Shown one piece after another: positions 29,791 through 42,200 of a DNA stretch of 64,000 nt. The first letter of the stretch is position 1; every line of letters starts with the position of its first letter. The position numbers were made by a program, and so were the translations under genes. This DNA is from Dastarcus helophoroides (lineage: Eukaryota > Arthropoda > Insecta > Coleoptera > Bothrideridae), in contig CM053331.1 of NCBI GenBank assembly GCA_028583605.1, positions 312,501-376,500 on the forward strand. The letters run 5' to 3'. Below the pieces are notes generated by a model. It did no database searches and had not been told where the DNA came from. It saw nothing but the letters and a program-made list of their open reading frames with translations.

Positions 29791-32550
29791 AACTGTGTAA
29801 TATTAATGTTTGCAAATGTCGATGAGTTTAGAGAAATAAAAAATTTCAAAATCCTTACTAATTTTATAAATGCGTGCGTTTGTCTGTCTGTTTGTCCGCT
29901 CCAGTGTTATCATATTTCGCACACTTTGGTTTTACTCTCGCGTATATGACACGACTCATTTTCTATATAAATACACGCAAAACTTGGCAATGACAACACA
30001 ACGACGGCGTCATCTAATGATGAGGGTCCAAACTTAATGTAATTTTGAAGGTGCACTATTCTTTTAGAGGAAGTCTGACAGTTTGACAGCGTCATAACGC
30101 TAGAGGGTGGCGATAGTTGCCAGTTCTTCCGTATTTTACGGGTTCTTCCATATTTTGGTAAATTCGTATTTGGAAAGAATTCTCACGTATTTTAAAGAGT
30201 GCAACGGTAACACTAATTTCATAAATCCGAAAGCATATTTGATCGGCAGCATCATCTGCTGCGGAAACAAATTAGAAGATTAAAACAATTAAATTGATCC
30301 GTTAATACAGGACATTTAAAAACTCTCTCTAATTTTAGACAGATTTTCTGTTAAATTCTAATCATTCGCTTAAATTCGTAGGCGAAGTAATAGCTAGTAT
30401 ATAAAATGGAATTTTGTAATTTTGTCGAAAATTTCTATATCAACATAGAAATGTCGAATCATCGAATGTCAGGTTTGACATTCGATGATTCTTTTGAAGC
30501 GAAAAAAATCGTCAAATTAGGAGACGATGGCGAAATATTTCGGCGGATTCGATCGTTCCATTGTTACTGTTACGCACAATCTGAAGATGAGAATTGTTAA
30601 TTTTGAAATTCAAACACAAAGATGACGGTTGGGCAACACCCCGTTTCAAAACACGAGCGCCCATAATTATGGAAGCCGTAATAAAATATTCATTAGGACA
30701 ATGAATGCAGCGCACACAGAAAACTGTAATGTTACATAATAAAAGTTTACATGAGGTGCAGGTAACTCGGTGGGAATGTTTATTTAATTTATAGCCGGCC
30801 ATGACTTGCTAAACGACTGCAGATTACAAGGTTAGGCGTGCAGTTATTTCGAGTTGGGTATATTACGCTGCGGCGAAAATGTGTTTCTTCTCGAAAGGTT
30901 AAATCGCATGAGAACCGAAACGTAAACAGTTAAACTCGCAAAATCGAGTTCTCAAACACTCGCTGAGAGAATTCGTCTATTTTAGAACTATTTCCAGTTA
31001 AAACTAATATGAAAATATGTAATTGCGCTTATTTTAGGTTTTTTATAACGACGCATCCACAAAATTAATGTCCAACGCACAAACCGCCGAAGCTCAAATT
31101 ACAGGTTTATCGACAGGTTGTTTATGAAAAATGTATCAACGATTTGAACGCAAAAAGCGACGTTTTGGGACCCCTAAAGTATCTCCAGACTTAACCTCTT
31201 AATCTAAGTGTTTGTTTTGCTTCTTCCGATTCCCGGTTGCGCAGCATCCACATTCGTATCTTTATTTACTCTTATCTTTTAAAATTAATGACATTCCAAC
31301 TGAAACACCCCGTGTACGACTAAAGCGTTAAATATACATGTAGAACTTTACCTCACATATTGGTGAAAACCCGATTGTGTTCTAAGGTGAAAACTGAAAA
31401 CCACCCACGTTGATTAACGTGCGATTAGTGAATTTTGAACTTAAATACTTCGATCGTCGAAGATGTCATTGACAAGTGAAATGACCTCAACTATACGATC
31501 AGTTTATCGAAATAATCATGTTTAAATATTTAACGGCGTAATGCATACATTACATTACATGTGTGCGCGTTTTTAATAATAATTACGCTCTGGTGCAATT
31601 CCCAGAACAACCGCAATAACGACTCTGATTTCGAAACGTCATAATTTGAAGTTTGACTCGTATTGGCATCTAAGGGTGGATACACACCAGAAACACTCGG
31701 TGTATTGTATCAACCACATTCACTTTCGAGCAAACGCCCCCCTTTTTTTTATCGGATTTTTACGACCGTCATGAATGAGTTTTTTTACGGCAGACTATTG
31801 ACCCATCGGAGAAATAATTAGTTTACTTCTCGACCTTGTAATTTTGCCTTCGAAATTTGTTGTTACTGCACAAATTCTTAAAATAGGTTACCACTGGGGA
31901 TACGATTCCCAGCTTGTAATAGATAAGATGTGCTCTCCTTCATGCTGGTCTCCTGGTTTCGGATTATCTTACAATACACAGTCTCTGGTTTCATCGTTTC
32001 CAATTATATTCAGCGTACAGTCGTTGATAAAAGTGGACACATCTTGCGTCCGTAATTACCGCAGGATTACGCCCGAACATTAAAACTGTTACACTGCGTT
32101 AAGCAAACGACCGTCAAGCGGGGCGTAAAAAGTGCGAACCAAAACGGACGTATTCCCACGTCGACCGGTTGAAATTGAAACGTTGTAGTCCGAAGAAGCG
32201 GCATAGATGAAGATTTTATGTCGTTAAAGGTGGAGAAAAATCGCGTTTAGAGAAGTGAAGTCGATGAAGAAACGTCGAGGTAATCACGGTAGAAATGTCG
32301 AACACGCAGCCGGTTATTTATTGTTCGTTATGTGCACTTTAACAGCTAATTATACCAATGGAACTTCTTCGTGCTGATGTTAGTACGATTATGCACGCAA
32401 TTAGTTCCAGTGTGAAGGTCGTTTCTGATAAAAGAGAGGCGGCGCGCTTACGCTCCTTTTCTCTTGCGACTGGGCTCTCGGGCGACCGCTTCCAATTTCG
32501 CTACCGTCGAAGTAGCCGATGGCTGGTCACACCACAGTGGCTTGGTGCAA
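29791..32550. other. Long non-coding stretch, no gene seen
   Basis: About 2.8 kb without tandem repeats. It contains short hairpins (one at 30456-30491). Open frames of 60-96 codons occur (30406-30600, 30512-30802, 31844-32083), but none shows a known domain, splice framing or codon bias. It could be intron or 5' flank of the tetraspan gene. Confidence 0.4.
30456..30491. repeat. Perfect 16-bp stem hairpin
   Basis: GAATCATCGAATGTCA (30456-30471), loop GGTT, then its exact complement at 30476-30491. A weaker 7-bp hairpin (TTTCTAT/ATAGAAA) lies just before it. A small folded RNA, a foldback remnant or chance are all possible. Confidence 0.7.
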
Positions 32551-32808
32551 GACGAGTTAATATCGATTTTCGTCAAATTTGTTATTTTTACGGACTGCTC
32601 CTTGGTTATCTTCAAAAATTGAAATACAAATCTTGCCCCTGAAACCAAGAAAGATTAAAAAACACAACAGAAGTTGCTCTTTGTGCTTGTTGTGTTTTTT
32701 AATCTTTCTTGGTTTCAGGGGGCAATATTTGTATTTCAATGTTTGAAGATAACCAAGGAGCAGTCCGCAAAAAATAACAAATTTGACGAAAATCGATATT
32801 AACTCGTC
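32551..32808. mobile_element. Palindromic MITE-like element with inverted flanks
   Basis: Outer ends GACGAGTTAATATCGATTTT and its complement AAAATCGATATTAACTCGTC enclose an inner pair (CGGACTGCTCCTTGGTTATC and its complement). The centre reads TCTTTGTGCTTG. Arms are about 115 bp, so the palindrome runs past the element into flanking sequence. Core words are AAACACAACAGAAG, GTTGTGTTTTTTAATC and TTCTTGGTTTCAGG. Confidence 0.85.
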
Positions 32809-32811
32809 CTG

Positions 32812-32935
32812 CAAGAAAGATTAAAAAACACAACAAGCACAAAGAGCAACCTCTGTTGTGTTTTTTAATCTTTCTTGCTTTTAGAGAACAAGATTTGTAT
32901 TTTAATTTTTTGCACGTAATTAATATCAGGTCTTC
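32812..32935. mobile_element. Palindromic MITE-like element, short copy
   Basis: GAAAGATTAAAAAACACAAC, then GAGCAACCTCTGTTGTGTTT, TTAATCTTTCTTGCTTTTAG and GAACAAGATTTGTATTTT. It starts directly after the previous palindrome and shares its core. Confidence 0.75.
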
Positions 32936-33627
32936 AAATGAAAAAATCATCAAGTATATGGGGAAGTGTGCTGCGATTTTTTTATTAGAAGAGTAGATGA
33001 CCAGATGTACTCAGTGTTGACTGGTTTGGTTGATCTGTCAAATGTCACTTTGATATATTATTGATGCGAAGAGGTTAGTAAAAGAGAGTTATTTTCTTTG
33101 AGGAAATATGACTTAAATTGGAGAGATCCACAAATTCATAAAACAATAAGTCGCTTTAAAATCTTCGAGTTGTTTTATACAAAATTATTGGCGTTTTCCT
33201 TCCGTAGGTTTGTTATGGTAGTAGCTTCAATGTGTTAAAATCTTGCACTTGTCAATCAGTGATAATCTACTCAAGACAAACGTCATAAACGCTACTTCTT
33301 CATTTGAACACCCGATAGTTTGGGCCCTAATACAAGTTTGATTCGATGTGTCCTCGACTCGATTAATCGCATTAACCTTTCCTGGTAATGTGCTTGACCC
33401 GTTATGTAGAAGTCAAGACCCAATTGATGAAACATAAAGTTGATTCATGCGTGTCAGTATTTAACACGTAAAGAGTGTGTATCATCTAGACGTCGTTGAC
33501 CCAAATTTCGAAAATATTACGTTTTTAAATATTGTAATGAGTTCAGATTTAAATTTTTTACAGTTAAGTTCGTTAACGATGCCAATGTTGATGTATTTTC
33601 GATTTAAAACAAAACGAGGATTTCATA

Positions 33628-33836
33628 AATTGAAATACAGAACTTGTCCCCTGAATCCAAGAAAGATTAAAAAACACAACAAAGGTTGCTCTAATGCGTT
33701 TCGACAGCCAAGCTGTCATCTTCAGAGACAGTATCTCTCTGAAGATGACAGCTTGGCTGTCGAAACGCGTTAGAGCAACATCTGTTGCGTTTTTTAATCT
33801 TTCTTGGTTTCAGGGGACAAGTTCTGTATTTCAATT
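33628..33836. mobile_element. Palindromic MITE-like element, long copy with hammerhead-like loop
   Basis: Arms read ATTGAAATACAGAACTTGTC, AAAAACACAACAAAGG and GCTCTAATGCGTTTCGACAG; the right arm is the complement. On the plus strand CTGAAGA (33739-33745) is followed by stem GACAGC/GCTGTC with a TTG loop, then GAAAC (33762-33766). The sequence GGACCAATCCGTTCC just outside the right arm is part of the family end. Confidence 0.85.
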
Positions 33837-34014
33837 TTTGAAAATAAACAAGGACCAATCCGTTCCATCAAAAAAAGAGGATTTCATGGTAAAAACTCTT
33901 GATTGAAATGTAATTAGGAACCATTTACTTCCGTCCACATACTGAACTATTTAGTTCATTTGGTCCATCTGAGTTTTCCCTGACAAATATTTTTGATTGT
34001 GATCTAATTTTGGT

Positions 34015-34200
34015 GGAACGGACTGGTCCTTGGTTATCTTCAAAAATTAAAATACAAATCTTGTCCTCTGGAACCAAGAAAGATTAAAAAACACAACAGA
34101 GGTGGCTCTAACGTTATCGAAACACGTTAGAACAACCTCTGTTGTGTTTTTTAATCTTTCTTGGTTTCAGGGAACAATATTTGTATTTCAATTTTTGAAA
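34015..34200. mobile_element. Palindromic MITE-like element
   Basis: GGAACGGACTGGTCCTTGGT at the left end, AAACACAACAGAGG, a short centre around TAACGTTATCGAAACACG, then AACCTCTGTTGTGTTTTTTA and AATATTTGTATTTCAATTTT. Fourth member of the cluster at 32.5-34.2 kb. Confidence 0.8.
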
Positions 34201-34794
34201 TCTAATTCTAAACCAATTACTTTCATTCGAAAAGACACTGAACTAGGATGCAACATCTAGAAGAATTTCATGCATCACAAATACTTCGATTTATGGGACT
34301 CGTCCACACATAACGCCACTTGAACGCGACCCTGTTCAAGAAAAATAAATTAGAACCCATCGTAAAACAATAATTTACAGCGCGATAGTAAATTTGAATC
34401 GACTTTTCAAATATGTACCATTAATAATTTATGAAATACTTTTACAACCGATATATTAATCATTCGCTTGCATAACTCGACTCGGTATTTCGAAATGCGT
34501 TTTTGCAATTCCTGCAAATCCGCTGCGCTAATGCTACAATCTCTATTTGGTCATCGCACATACGTACGGGTATCATTAGAGTTTTTGCGCGTCGGCCCCC
34601 ATTTAATATCCATTTTGTCGAATGTGCGAGCGACGCCAATCGATCGTTCATTTCTGCGAAGAATTCCCTTTAAAACGAGTTTCGTTTTTTTTATATCATG
34701 TCGAACCCGCAACTCGGTTACGTATTTTGGTAGCAAAACTCTTCCGACACAAGAACTAACTTCATTCTGTTTTTTTGTCTCGTTTTCAAATTAA
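34201..34794. other. No gene seen
   Basis: Unique-looking DNA between the MITE cluster and the purine tract. Overlapping short frames on both strands at 34460-34800 are not alike any protein I recognise. Confidence 0.4.
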
Positions 34795-37700
34795 TGAAAC
34801 AGGGAGGAAATACCGATAAAAGCAAGCGAGAAGAAACAGAGAGGAAGGAGTGGGGGAAACAAGGAAGAGGAGGAAGAAAGGGAAGAAAGGGAAGTGAAGG
34901 AAAATAAGGAAGGGAAAGAAGAGAAGGAAGAGTAGCAAGCGAGGGAAGGGAAGAAAGAGGAGAAAAAGAGAGAGGAGGAGGAAGAGGGACAGAGAAGGAA
35001 GGGAAAGAAAAGAAGGAAGGGAAGAAAGAAAAGAAAGAGAAGTTAGAGAAGAAAAAAAGGAAGAAGAGGAAAAAAAGGAAGAAAAGGAAGAGAATAAATA
35101 TAAAGAACAAGAGAAAGAGGAGGAAGAGAAGGTAGAGAACAGAGAAACGGAAGAAGAGGAAAAAAGAAAGAAAAGGAATAAAAGGAAGGGAAGAAAGAGA
35201 AGGAAGAGAAAGAATAGAAGGAAGAGAAGGAAGAAAAGGAGGAGAAGGAAGACAAGGAAAAGAAGAAAGAGAAAGCGGAGAAATAAAAGCAGGAAGAGAA
35301 GGAGGAGAAGAAAGAGAAGGAAGGGAAGAAAAAGAGGGAAGAGAAAAAGGGAAGGAAGAGAATAAAGAGAAGAAAGAAAAGAAAAAGGGAAAAAAGAAAG
35401 ATAAGAAAAGGAAGAAAGAGAAAGAAGAGAAGAAAAAGAAGGGATATAGAGAAGAGTAGGAGTAGAAAGTAGAGCAGAGAGAAACAAAAGAAAAGGAAAA
35501 AAGAAAGAAAAGGAAGAGAAGAAATAGTAGGAACAAGGGGAAGAGGAGGAAGAGAAGGAAAAAAGGAAGAGAAGGAAGAAATGGAAGAGCAGAAAAGAAG
35601 GAAAGAAAGCAAGAAAAAAAAGAGAATGAAGAAAAGAAAAGAAAGGAGATACAGAAAAGAAAGACGAAAAGAAAGATAAGAAAAGAAGAGAAAGAGTAGA
35701 AGGAAGAAAAGAAGGAATAAGGGAAGAGAAAGAAGAGAAGAACAGGAAGAACAGTAAGCGAGGAAACAAAAGGAGAGAGGAAAAGGAAGAGTAAAATGAA
35801 ATAGAAGAGAAAAAGGGAAGGAACAGAATAAAGAGAAGGAAGAGAAGGCAAAAGGGGAAAAAAGGAAAAAAGGAAGAAAAGAAAAGGAAGAAAGAGAAGG
35901 AAAGATAGAAAGAGAAGGAAGGTAAAGAAGAGAAAAAAGAGAAAAAGGAGAAGGAAGAGAAGAAAGGAATGAAAGAGAAGGGAGAGAGAAAGAAAAAAGA
36001 AAATAAAGAGAAGGAAAAAAAGGAAAAGAAGGAAGAAAAGGGGTAGTTGGAACAGGAAGGAAGAGAGGGAAGAGATGGAAGAGAAGAAAAAGAAGGAAGA
36101 AAAGAAAGGGATGAAAGAAAGGCAGATAAAGAAGAGAAGGAAGAGAAAAAAGGGAAGAAAAAAGGAAGAGAAAGAAGAGAATAAAAAAGGAAGAGAAGAA
36201 GAAATAAAAAAGAAGGAAGAAAAGAAAGAGAAGAAATATTAGGAACAGGAAAAGAGAAAGAAGGGATGGAAACGAGAAAGGTGAAGGAAAATGAAGAAAA
36301 AAAGGGAAAATGGGAAGAGAAAGAAGAAAAAACCAGAAGAAAATAAAGAAGGCAAAAAAAGAGAAGGAAGAGAAGAAAGAGAGGGATGAAAAGAAAGTGA
36401 AGGAAAATAAAGAAAAGAAAGAAAAGACGGAAGAGAGGAAAAAGCAAGAAAAAAGGGAAGAGAAGAAGCAAAGGGAAGACAAGAAAAGAAGGAAGGCAAG
36501 AAAAAACGAGAAGAGAGGGAAGAAAAGAATGAGTAGAAAGAAAGAGAAGGAAAGGAAGTGTAACAAGCGAGGTAAGAGAAGGAACGAAGAAAAGAGTAAG
36601 AAAAATGAAAATGAAGCAAAATAGAGGGAAGAAAAGAAAAAAGATAAGAAAGCAAGAAAATGAAATAAGAGAAGATAGGGAAGAAAAGAATGAGTAGAAA
36701 GAAAGGAAATGAAGGAAAAAGAGAAGAGAAAAGAAGGAAGGAGAAAAAGGGAGAGAAAAATGAAAATAAATGAGAAGGAAGTGAAAGAAGAGAGGAAAGA
36801 GAAGGAAGAGGAGGGACATGGAAGAGAAGGAAGAAGAAAAAGTAAGAGAAAAACAAAAAAGAGAAGGAAGAGAAATACGAGAGGAAAGGGAAGGGAGAGG
36901 AGACAGAGAGGAAAGAGAAGGAAGGAAAAAAGGAAGAGAAAGAAGAGAAGTAAGAGATGAAAAGAAAGAAGGAAGGCAAGAAAAGAAGGAGAGAAGAAAG
37001 AGAGAGAAGAAAAATAAGAAAGAGAAAGAAAAGAAGGAAGAAAGGGAAGAGAAGGAAGGAATGGAAGAGCATAAAAGAAGGAAAGAAAGCAAAAAAAGAA
37101 GGGAATAAAGAAAAAGAAGAGAAGGAAGATACAGGAGAAAGAGGAGAGGAAAGAGAAGCGAGAGGAGAAAGAGAGGGAAGAGAAGGAAGAAAAAAAGGAA
37201 GAGAAAGAAGAGAAGAAAGAGATGAGAACAAAGAAGGAAGACAAGAAAGAAGGAAGGCAAGAAAAGAAGGAAAGAAGAAAGAAAGAGAAAAAAATTAGGA
37301 AGAGGAAAAAGAGAAGGAAGAGAGGGAAGAGCAGAAAGAAATGAAAGAGCAGAAAAGAAGAAAAGAAAGAAAGAAAAAGAAGAGAAGGAAGATACAGAAG
37401 AGAAAGACGAAAAAGAAGATAAGGAAAGAATTAAGATACAGAAAAGAAAGTAGAGAAGGAAAAAAAAATAGAAAGAGGGAAGAGAAAGAGGATAGGAAAG
37501 AGAAGGGAGAGGAGAAAGAGAGGAAAGAGAAGGAAGGAAAAAAGGAAGAGGAAGAAGAGAAGTAAAAGATGAAAAGAAAGAAGGAAAGCAAGAAAAGAAG
37601 GAGAGAAGGAAAAAAGAGAAGAAAAATAAGAAAGAGAAAGAAGAGAAGGAAGGAATAGACGAGCATAAAAGAAGGAAAGCAAAGCAAGAAAAAGAAGGGA

Positions 37701-39292
37701 AGGAAGAATAAGAAGAGAAAGAAGATACAGAAGAGAAAAAGGAGAAGGAGGAAGAAAAGGAAGAACGAGGGAAGAGAAAGCAGAGAGGAAAGAAAAGGGA
37801 GAGGAGAAAGAGAGGAAAGAGAAGGAAGAAAAAAAAGGAAGAGAAAGAAGAAAAGAAAGAGATGGGAAGAAAGAAGGAAAGCAAGAAAGAAGGAAGGAAG
37901 AGAGAGAAGAAAAATAAGGAAGAGAAAAAAGAGAAGGAAGAGAGGAAAGAGAAGGAGGAAAGGAAGAAAAGGAAGAAATGGAAGAGCAGAAAAGAAGGAA
38001 AGAAAGCAAGAAAAAGAAGAGAAGAAAGAGAAGAAAAGAAGGAAGATACAGAAGAGAAAGACGAAAAGGAAGATAAGAAAAGAAGGAAGATACAGAAAGG
38101 AAAGTAGAGAAGGAAAAAAAAGAACAAGGGAAGAGAAAGAAGAGAGGAAAGAGAAGGGAGAGGAGAAAGAGAGGGAAGAGAAGGAAGGAAAAAAAGGCAG
38201 AGAAAGAAGAGAAGAAAGAGATGAGCAGAAAGAAGGAAGGCAAGAAAAGAAGGAAAGAAAAAAGAGAGAGGAAAAAATAAGGAAGAGAAAAAAGAGAAGG
38301 AAGAGAAGAAAGAAAAGGAAGAGAAGAAAGAGAAGGAAGAGAAGGAAGAGAAGGAAGAGAAGGAAGAAATGGAAGAAATGGAAGAGCAGAAAAGAAGGAA
38401 AGAAGGGAGATACAGAAGAAAAAGACGAAAAGAAAGGTAAGAAAATAAGGAAGATACAGAAGAGAAAGAGTAGAAGGAACAAGGGAAGAGGAAGAAGAGA
38501 AGAAGAGGAAGAGTAGTAAGCGAGGAAACAAAAGAAAAGAGGAAAAGGAAAAGTAAAATGAAATAGAAGAGAAGGAAAAGGAACAAGAGGCGAAAGAGAA
38601 GGAAGAGTAGTAGACAAGAAAAAAAGAAAGGAAGGCGAGCAGAGAAGGAAGGAGGGGAAGAAAGAGAAGGGAAGGAAGAGTAGCAAGCCAGGGAAGAGAA
38701 GGAAAGAGAGGAAGAAAGAAATATTGAAAAAAAAGAGAAGGAAGAATGGAAAAAGAAATAAAAAAAGGAAAGAAAGAAAAAGCATGGTAAGGAACAAAAA
38801 GAAGAGAAGTGAAGGAAGAAAAAGAAGAGAAGGAAAGAAGGAAGGCAGCCAAGAAAGACAAAGAAGAGAAGGAAGAGATGGACGAATATAAAGAATAAAC
38901 TGGAAAACCGGAAAGAAGGGAAAAAAAAGAAAAAGAAGAGAAGGAAAAAAGAAAGCAAGAAAAAAAAAAGGAAGAGAAGGGAGCGAAGGATGAGAAGGAA
39001 GGAAGAAAAAGAATAAAAAAAAGAGAAAGAAGAGAAAGACGAGAAAGAAGAGAAAGACGAAAAAGAAGAGAAAAAACGACGAAATGACGAAAGGAAGGAA
39101 GGAACGGAGGAACGACGAACTTAAAGCAAAAATAGTAGAAGAAAGTGAGGACGGAAAGAACCAGAAAGTAGCAAGGAATAAAGGAAATAAGAAAGAAAGA
39201 AAACGAGGAAAGAATGCGCAAAAAACAACAAATAAAGGCAAAATCAATAGAAGAATGAAAGGATGTAAAGAATCAGGGAAGAAAGAAAAGTA
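34795..39292 (+). repeat. 4.5-kb purine tract 1 (GGAAGAGAAGGAAGAAAAG-like)
   Basis: The plus strand is almost only A and G, built from GAAGAGAA, GGAAGG and AAAGAAAGA words with scattered T or C. Codons made only of pyrimidines or only of purines contain no stop on the C/T strand, and few arise on the A/G strand. This is why very long frames appear, for example a Ser/Phe/Leu-only frame of 1390 codons at 34786-38958. These are not genes. Such polypurine-polypyrimidine DNA can form triplex (H-DNA). Confidence 0.95.
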
Positions 39293-42200
39293 ACACTAAT
39301 GGAATTTATAACAAAAAGCAAAATATTATAGACCAAAGGCGAGAGCATCAAAATATTCAAACCAATTATCACCTTAACTTCTCATCTGAAGAAGGTAGTA
39401 TCGCCATCGAAATACCAATAAAAAATTAAATTCTGAAGACATAACCTAACTAGAATTAAAACTACTCTTATTTTCTCACTTTTAAAATGCGACTTTTTCA
39501 AAAGTAAAACGTTGCGAAACATGCAAAGAATGTCGCGTTCTGGATATAATTGAGACTTAATATACGTTAATTTTAAATTATATTTTCTTTTAAATAACGA
39601 CCGGTGCAACTGGTTTACTATTAAGGTTGCGATTTGTTGTAACTTTTTTTTTATGTTATCGTTAATTCCACGAGCAATTAATCAATTGCCGTTAATTGAA
39701 CCGACCAAGGTTGCGAATTAATTTCCATAACATTTTTTCTAACGTACAAGTTTGTTATCATTTGTAAACTTGCAGTAAACAGTAGGAGTAGATCGAAGCG
39801 ATTTCAATTACAGCGCTGGTTAACGAAATTGTATCACCTAATTCGCGAACAAGATAAATATACAAAAATGTAATTAGAATTTTTTCGTCGCTGACGTAAA
39901 TTAGACGTTCAAAAAGAATGTGCATTCAGCTTCTCTAATGGTTTCTAGTTTAATCACTTTTTGAATTCTCTAAATTTCAGCGTTCTGTAATTCGGCTAAA
40001 TGTGATAGGGCCTTTGTGGAAAAATTGCAAAAAAAAATTATTTTTTTTTGAGTTAAAAGTTTGTATGTTAGAACAATACATGGTGTCTCATTTATAATGT
40101 CCAACTATTTAGAAGATGTATTAAAGCCACAAAATTGAAAAAAAAAAAATTCAATATTCACACTTGGTTTGTAGTTTTTTTGACCGATATCGGTTTTAAT
40201 CTTAATATTTTGATGTTATAATTGAATCTTTTATATTAAACTTAAAATTTCTTGATAAAAACTAATGATTTCATACAAAAAGTTTTTTTCTAAATTCTGA
40301 TTTTCATTTAATCAACATTGATATTTTTTTATCTTAATTTTAAAAGTTTCAACTAGAGTGTTACATGATGTACAATGTGATATTGTCATTAACATTATTT
40401 ATTATATTATCATCAACTATTGGCGAATTTAAAATCATTCCAAAGCAAAAACACTCACCTATTAAGTTCCAATAATTCTAAATTACATGGCTTCACATCC
40501 TGCCTGAAAAAAATATAAATATACAATTGATATATTGATGCATATGAATAAAATTCAAATAATGCAATCAACAATTAACCCTTTTGTATGTTTCGTAAAT
40601 ATTATTTTCCTTTTGAAATTAAAAAGAAAAGTGGAATCCATTTAAAGCCACACTTTTATTTGCCTGGACGTCTATCGCAGCCAAATATTTTTAAAACTAT
40701 CAATACTATCGAATCGAAATTTGAAATAAGTTATAAAACTTGTTTATTCGCGCGTATTTTAGGTGAGAAAATTTTAAGAAAATATTAATATTTCATTATA
40801 AAGTTGACGAAATGAGGGAGTACCAAAATTAAGGGTGTGGGTCAATATTTAAAGATAGGGGGCTTCGGGGGGGCAGAGTCGACTGGGGTATCATATGAAA
40901 GCGTTTTATTTGTGGATTCCAAAACTGTTTCACTTTCAATTTTAGCGCGCATAGTTTTTGAGTGATGGCCAAAAATGTGCAACAATATACCATTCTGGCA
41001 TCTATTCTCGAAGTATAATGTGAAAAAATCTGAAATAATTCATGCTAATAAATACTTTTGTTATTATTATTAGATATTACTAATACAGAAAAAAAAACGT
41101 ATATTGACTTTTATAGTTTCCGAAAATTTGATAAACAACGCCTAGAATAAGATTCCTTAAAGACAAACAATTTTAATTGTCTAAAATTTAAAAAAGTCGA
41201 TTTTAATGAACAATCCAATGTGCAACAGATTAGCTTAAATTGTGATTGTAGGTAAAATAAGTATCACTTTGGTAGCGGCAACAATTTTTTTTTAAATTAT
41301 ATTATTCAGAAAGATAACACAATTACACAAAGTAATGTGTAATTATTACTCATTGTTAGCAGTTTCCGATTAAGATGCTGATTCACTCATTGTGTGGTTT
41401 CTTTGTTTAAGCCTTTTTCCCAGATCTTAGATATTCGAGGATTGCGTCCGCCGTTCCTCGTCCACGTCTTCGCACATGGTCCGATAAAAATCTGGCGAAA
41501 TGGTCTGGCAGCGAGTGCGGCGGCTATAATTTGCGTCCATGGGAAAACAAACATATCTTATCTTTCAATTACAAGCCTTGTCTTTTTGTTGTAGTCGCAA
41601 ATATTGGTGGTGGCTATTGTGAGTGTAATAATCGACCGTCGGACAAAAACCCACCATGTATCATCTGCGGTTGAAAAAAATCACCTCACTCAATACGGCC
41701 AACTCATTACGTTTTATCAGCCTGTGCACCACGTCAGGTGGAACAAGTTGAATCTTATTATGGAGGTTTTTTTTTTCTCTGCTCGGGCAGCCTGTAATAT
41801 GTAACCCCATTTTTCACCACACATACTTGTTTGTGCTATCTAACGTCGTGACTTTGCTATCTGAGACCATTATTACATCCTTTGAAATTCACGCTCGAGA
41901 ATGCAATATGCAAAGTTTTAACCTAAATTAATTACGGGGCAAAGGAAGGCCGAGTTCACGGCTACTGAGAACACCACACGGGGGTATACCGCAAAGAGTA
42001 AATCGGGATAACCTAAACTATGACTTTAGTTTCAAAGAATGGAAAAAAAAGGGTCCAAATTACGAGAATAATTTAAAATATTGGTTATTGAGGTTAGCGT
42101 TGATTGCAGGAAAACTGAAAATGTGGCAAAAAGTTCAACTCGAGTAAATTCATAAAATAATTTTTATCTTTAGGGTATTTTAATTTTTTTGGAAATTTCG

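Noticed and set aside
34718..39247. Very long minus-strand frames (1390, 733, 650, 596 and 377 codons) of Ser/Phe/Leu
   Set aside because: The C/T-only strand cannot contain stop codons, so the frames are open by composition in all three phases. No domain, start context or splice framing supports them.
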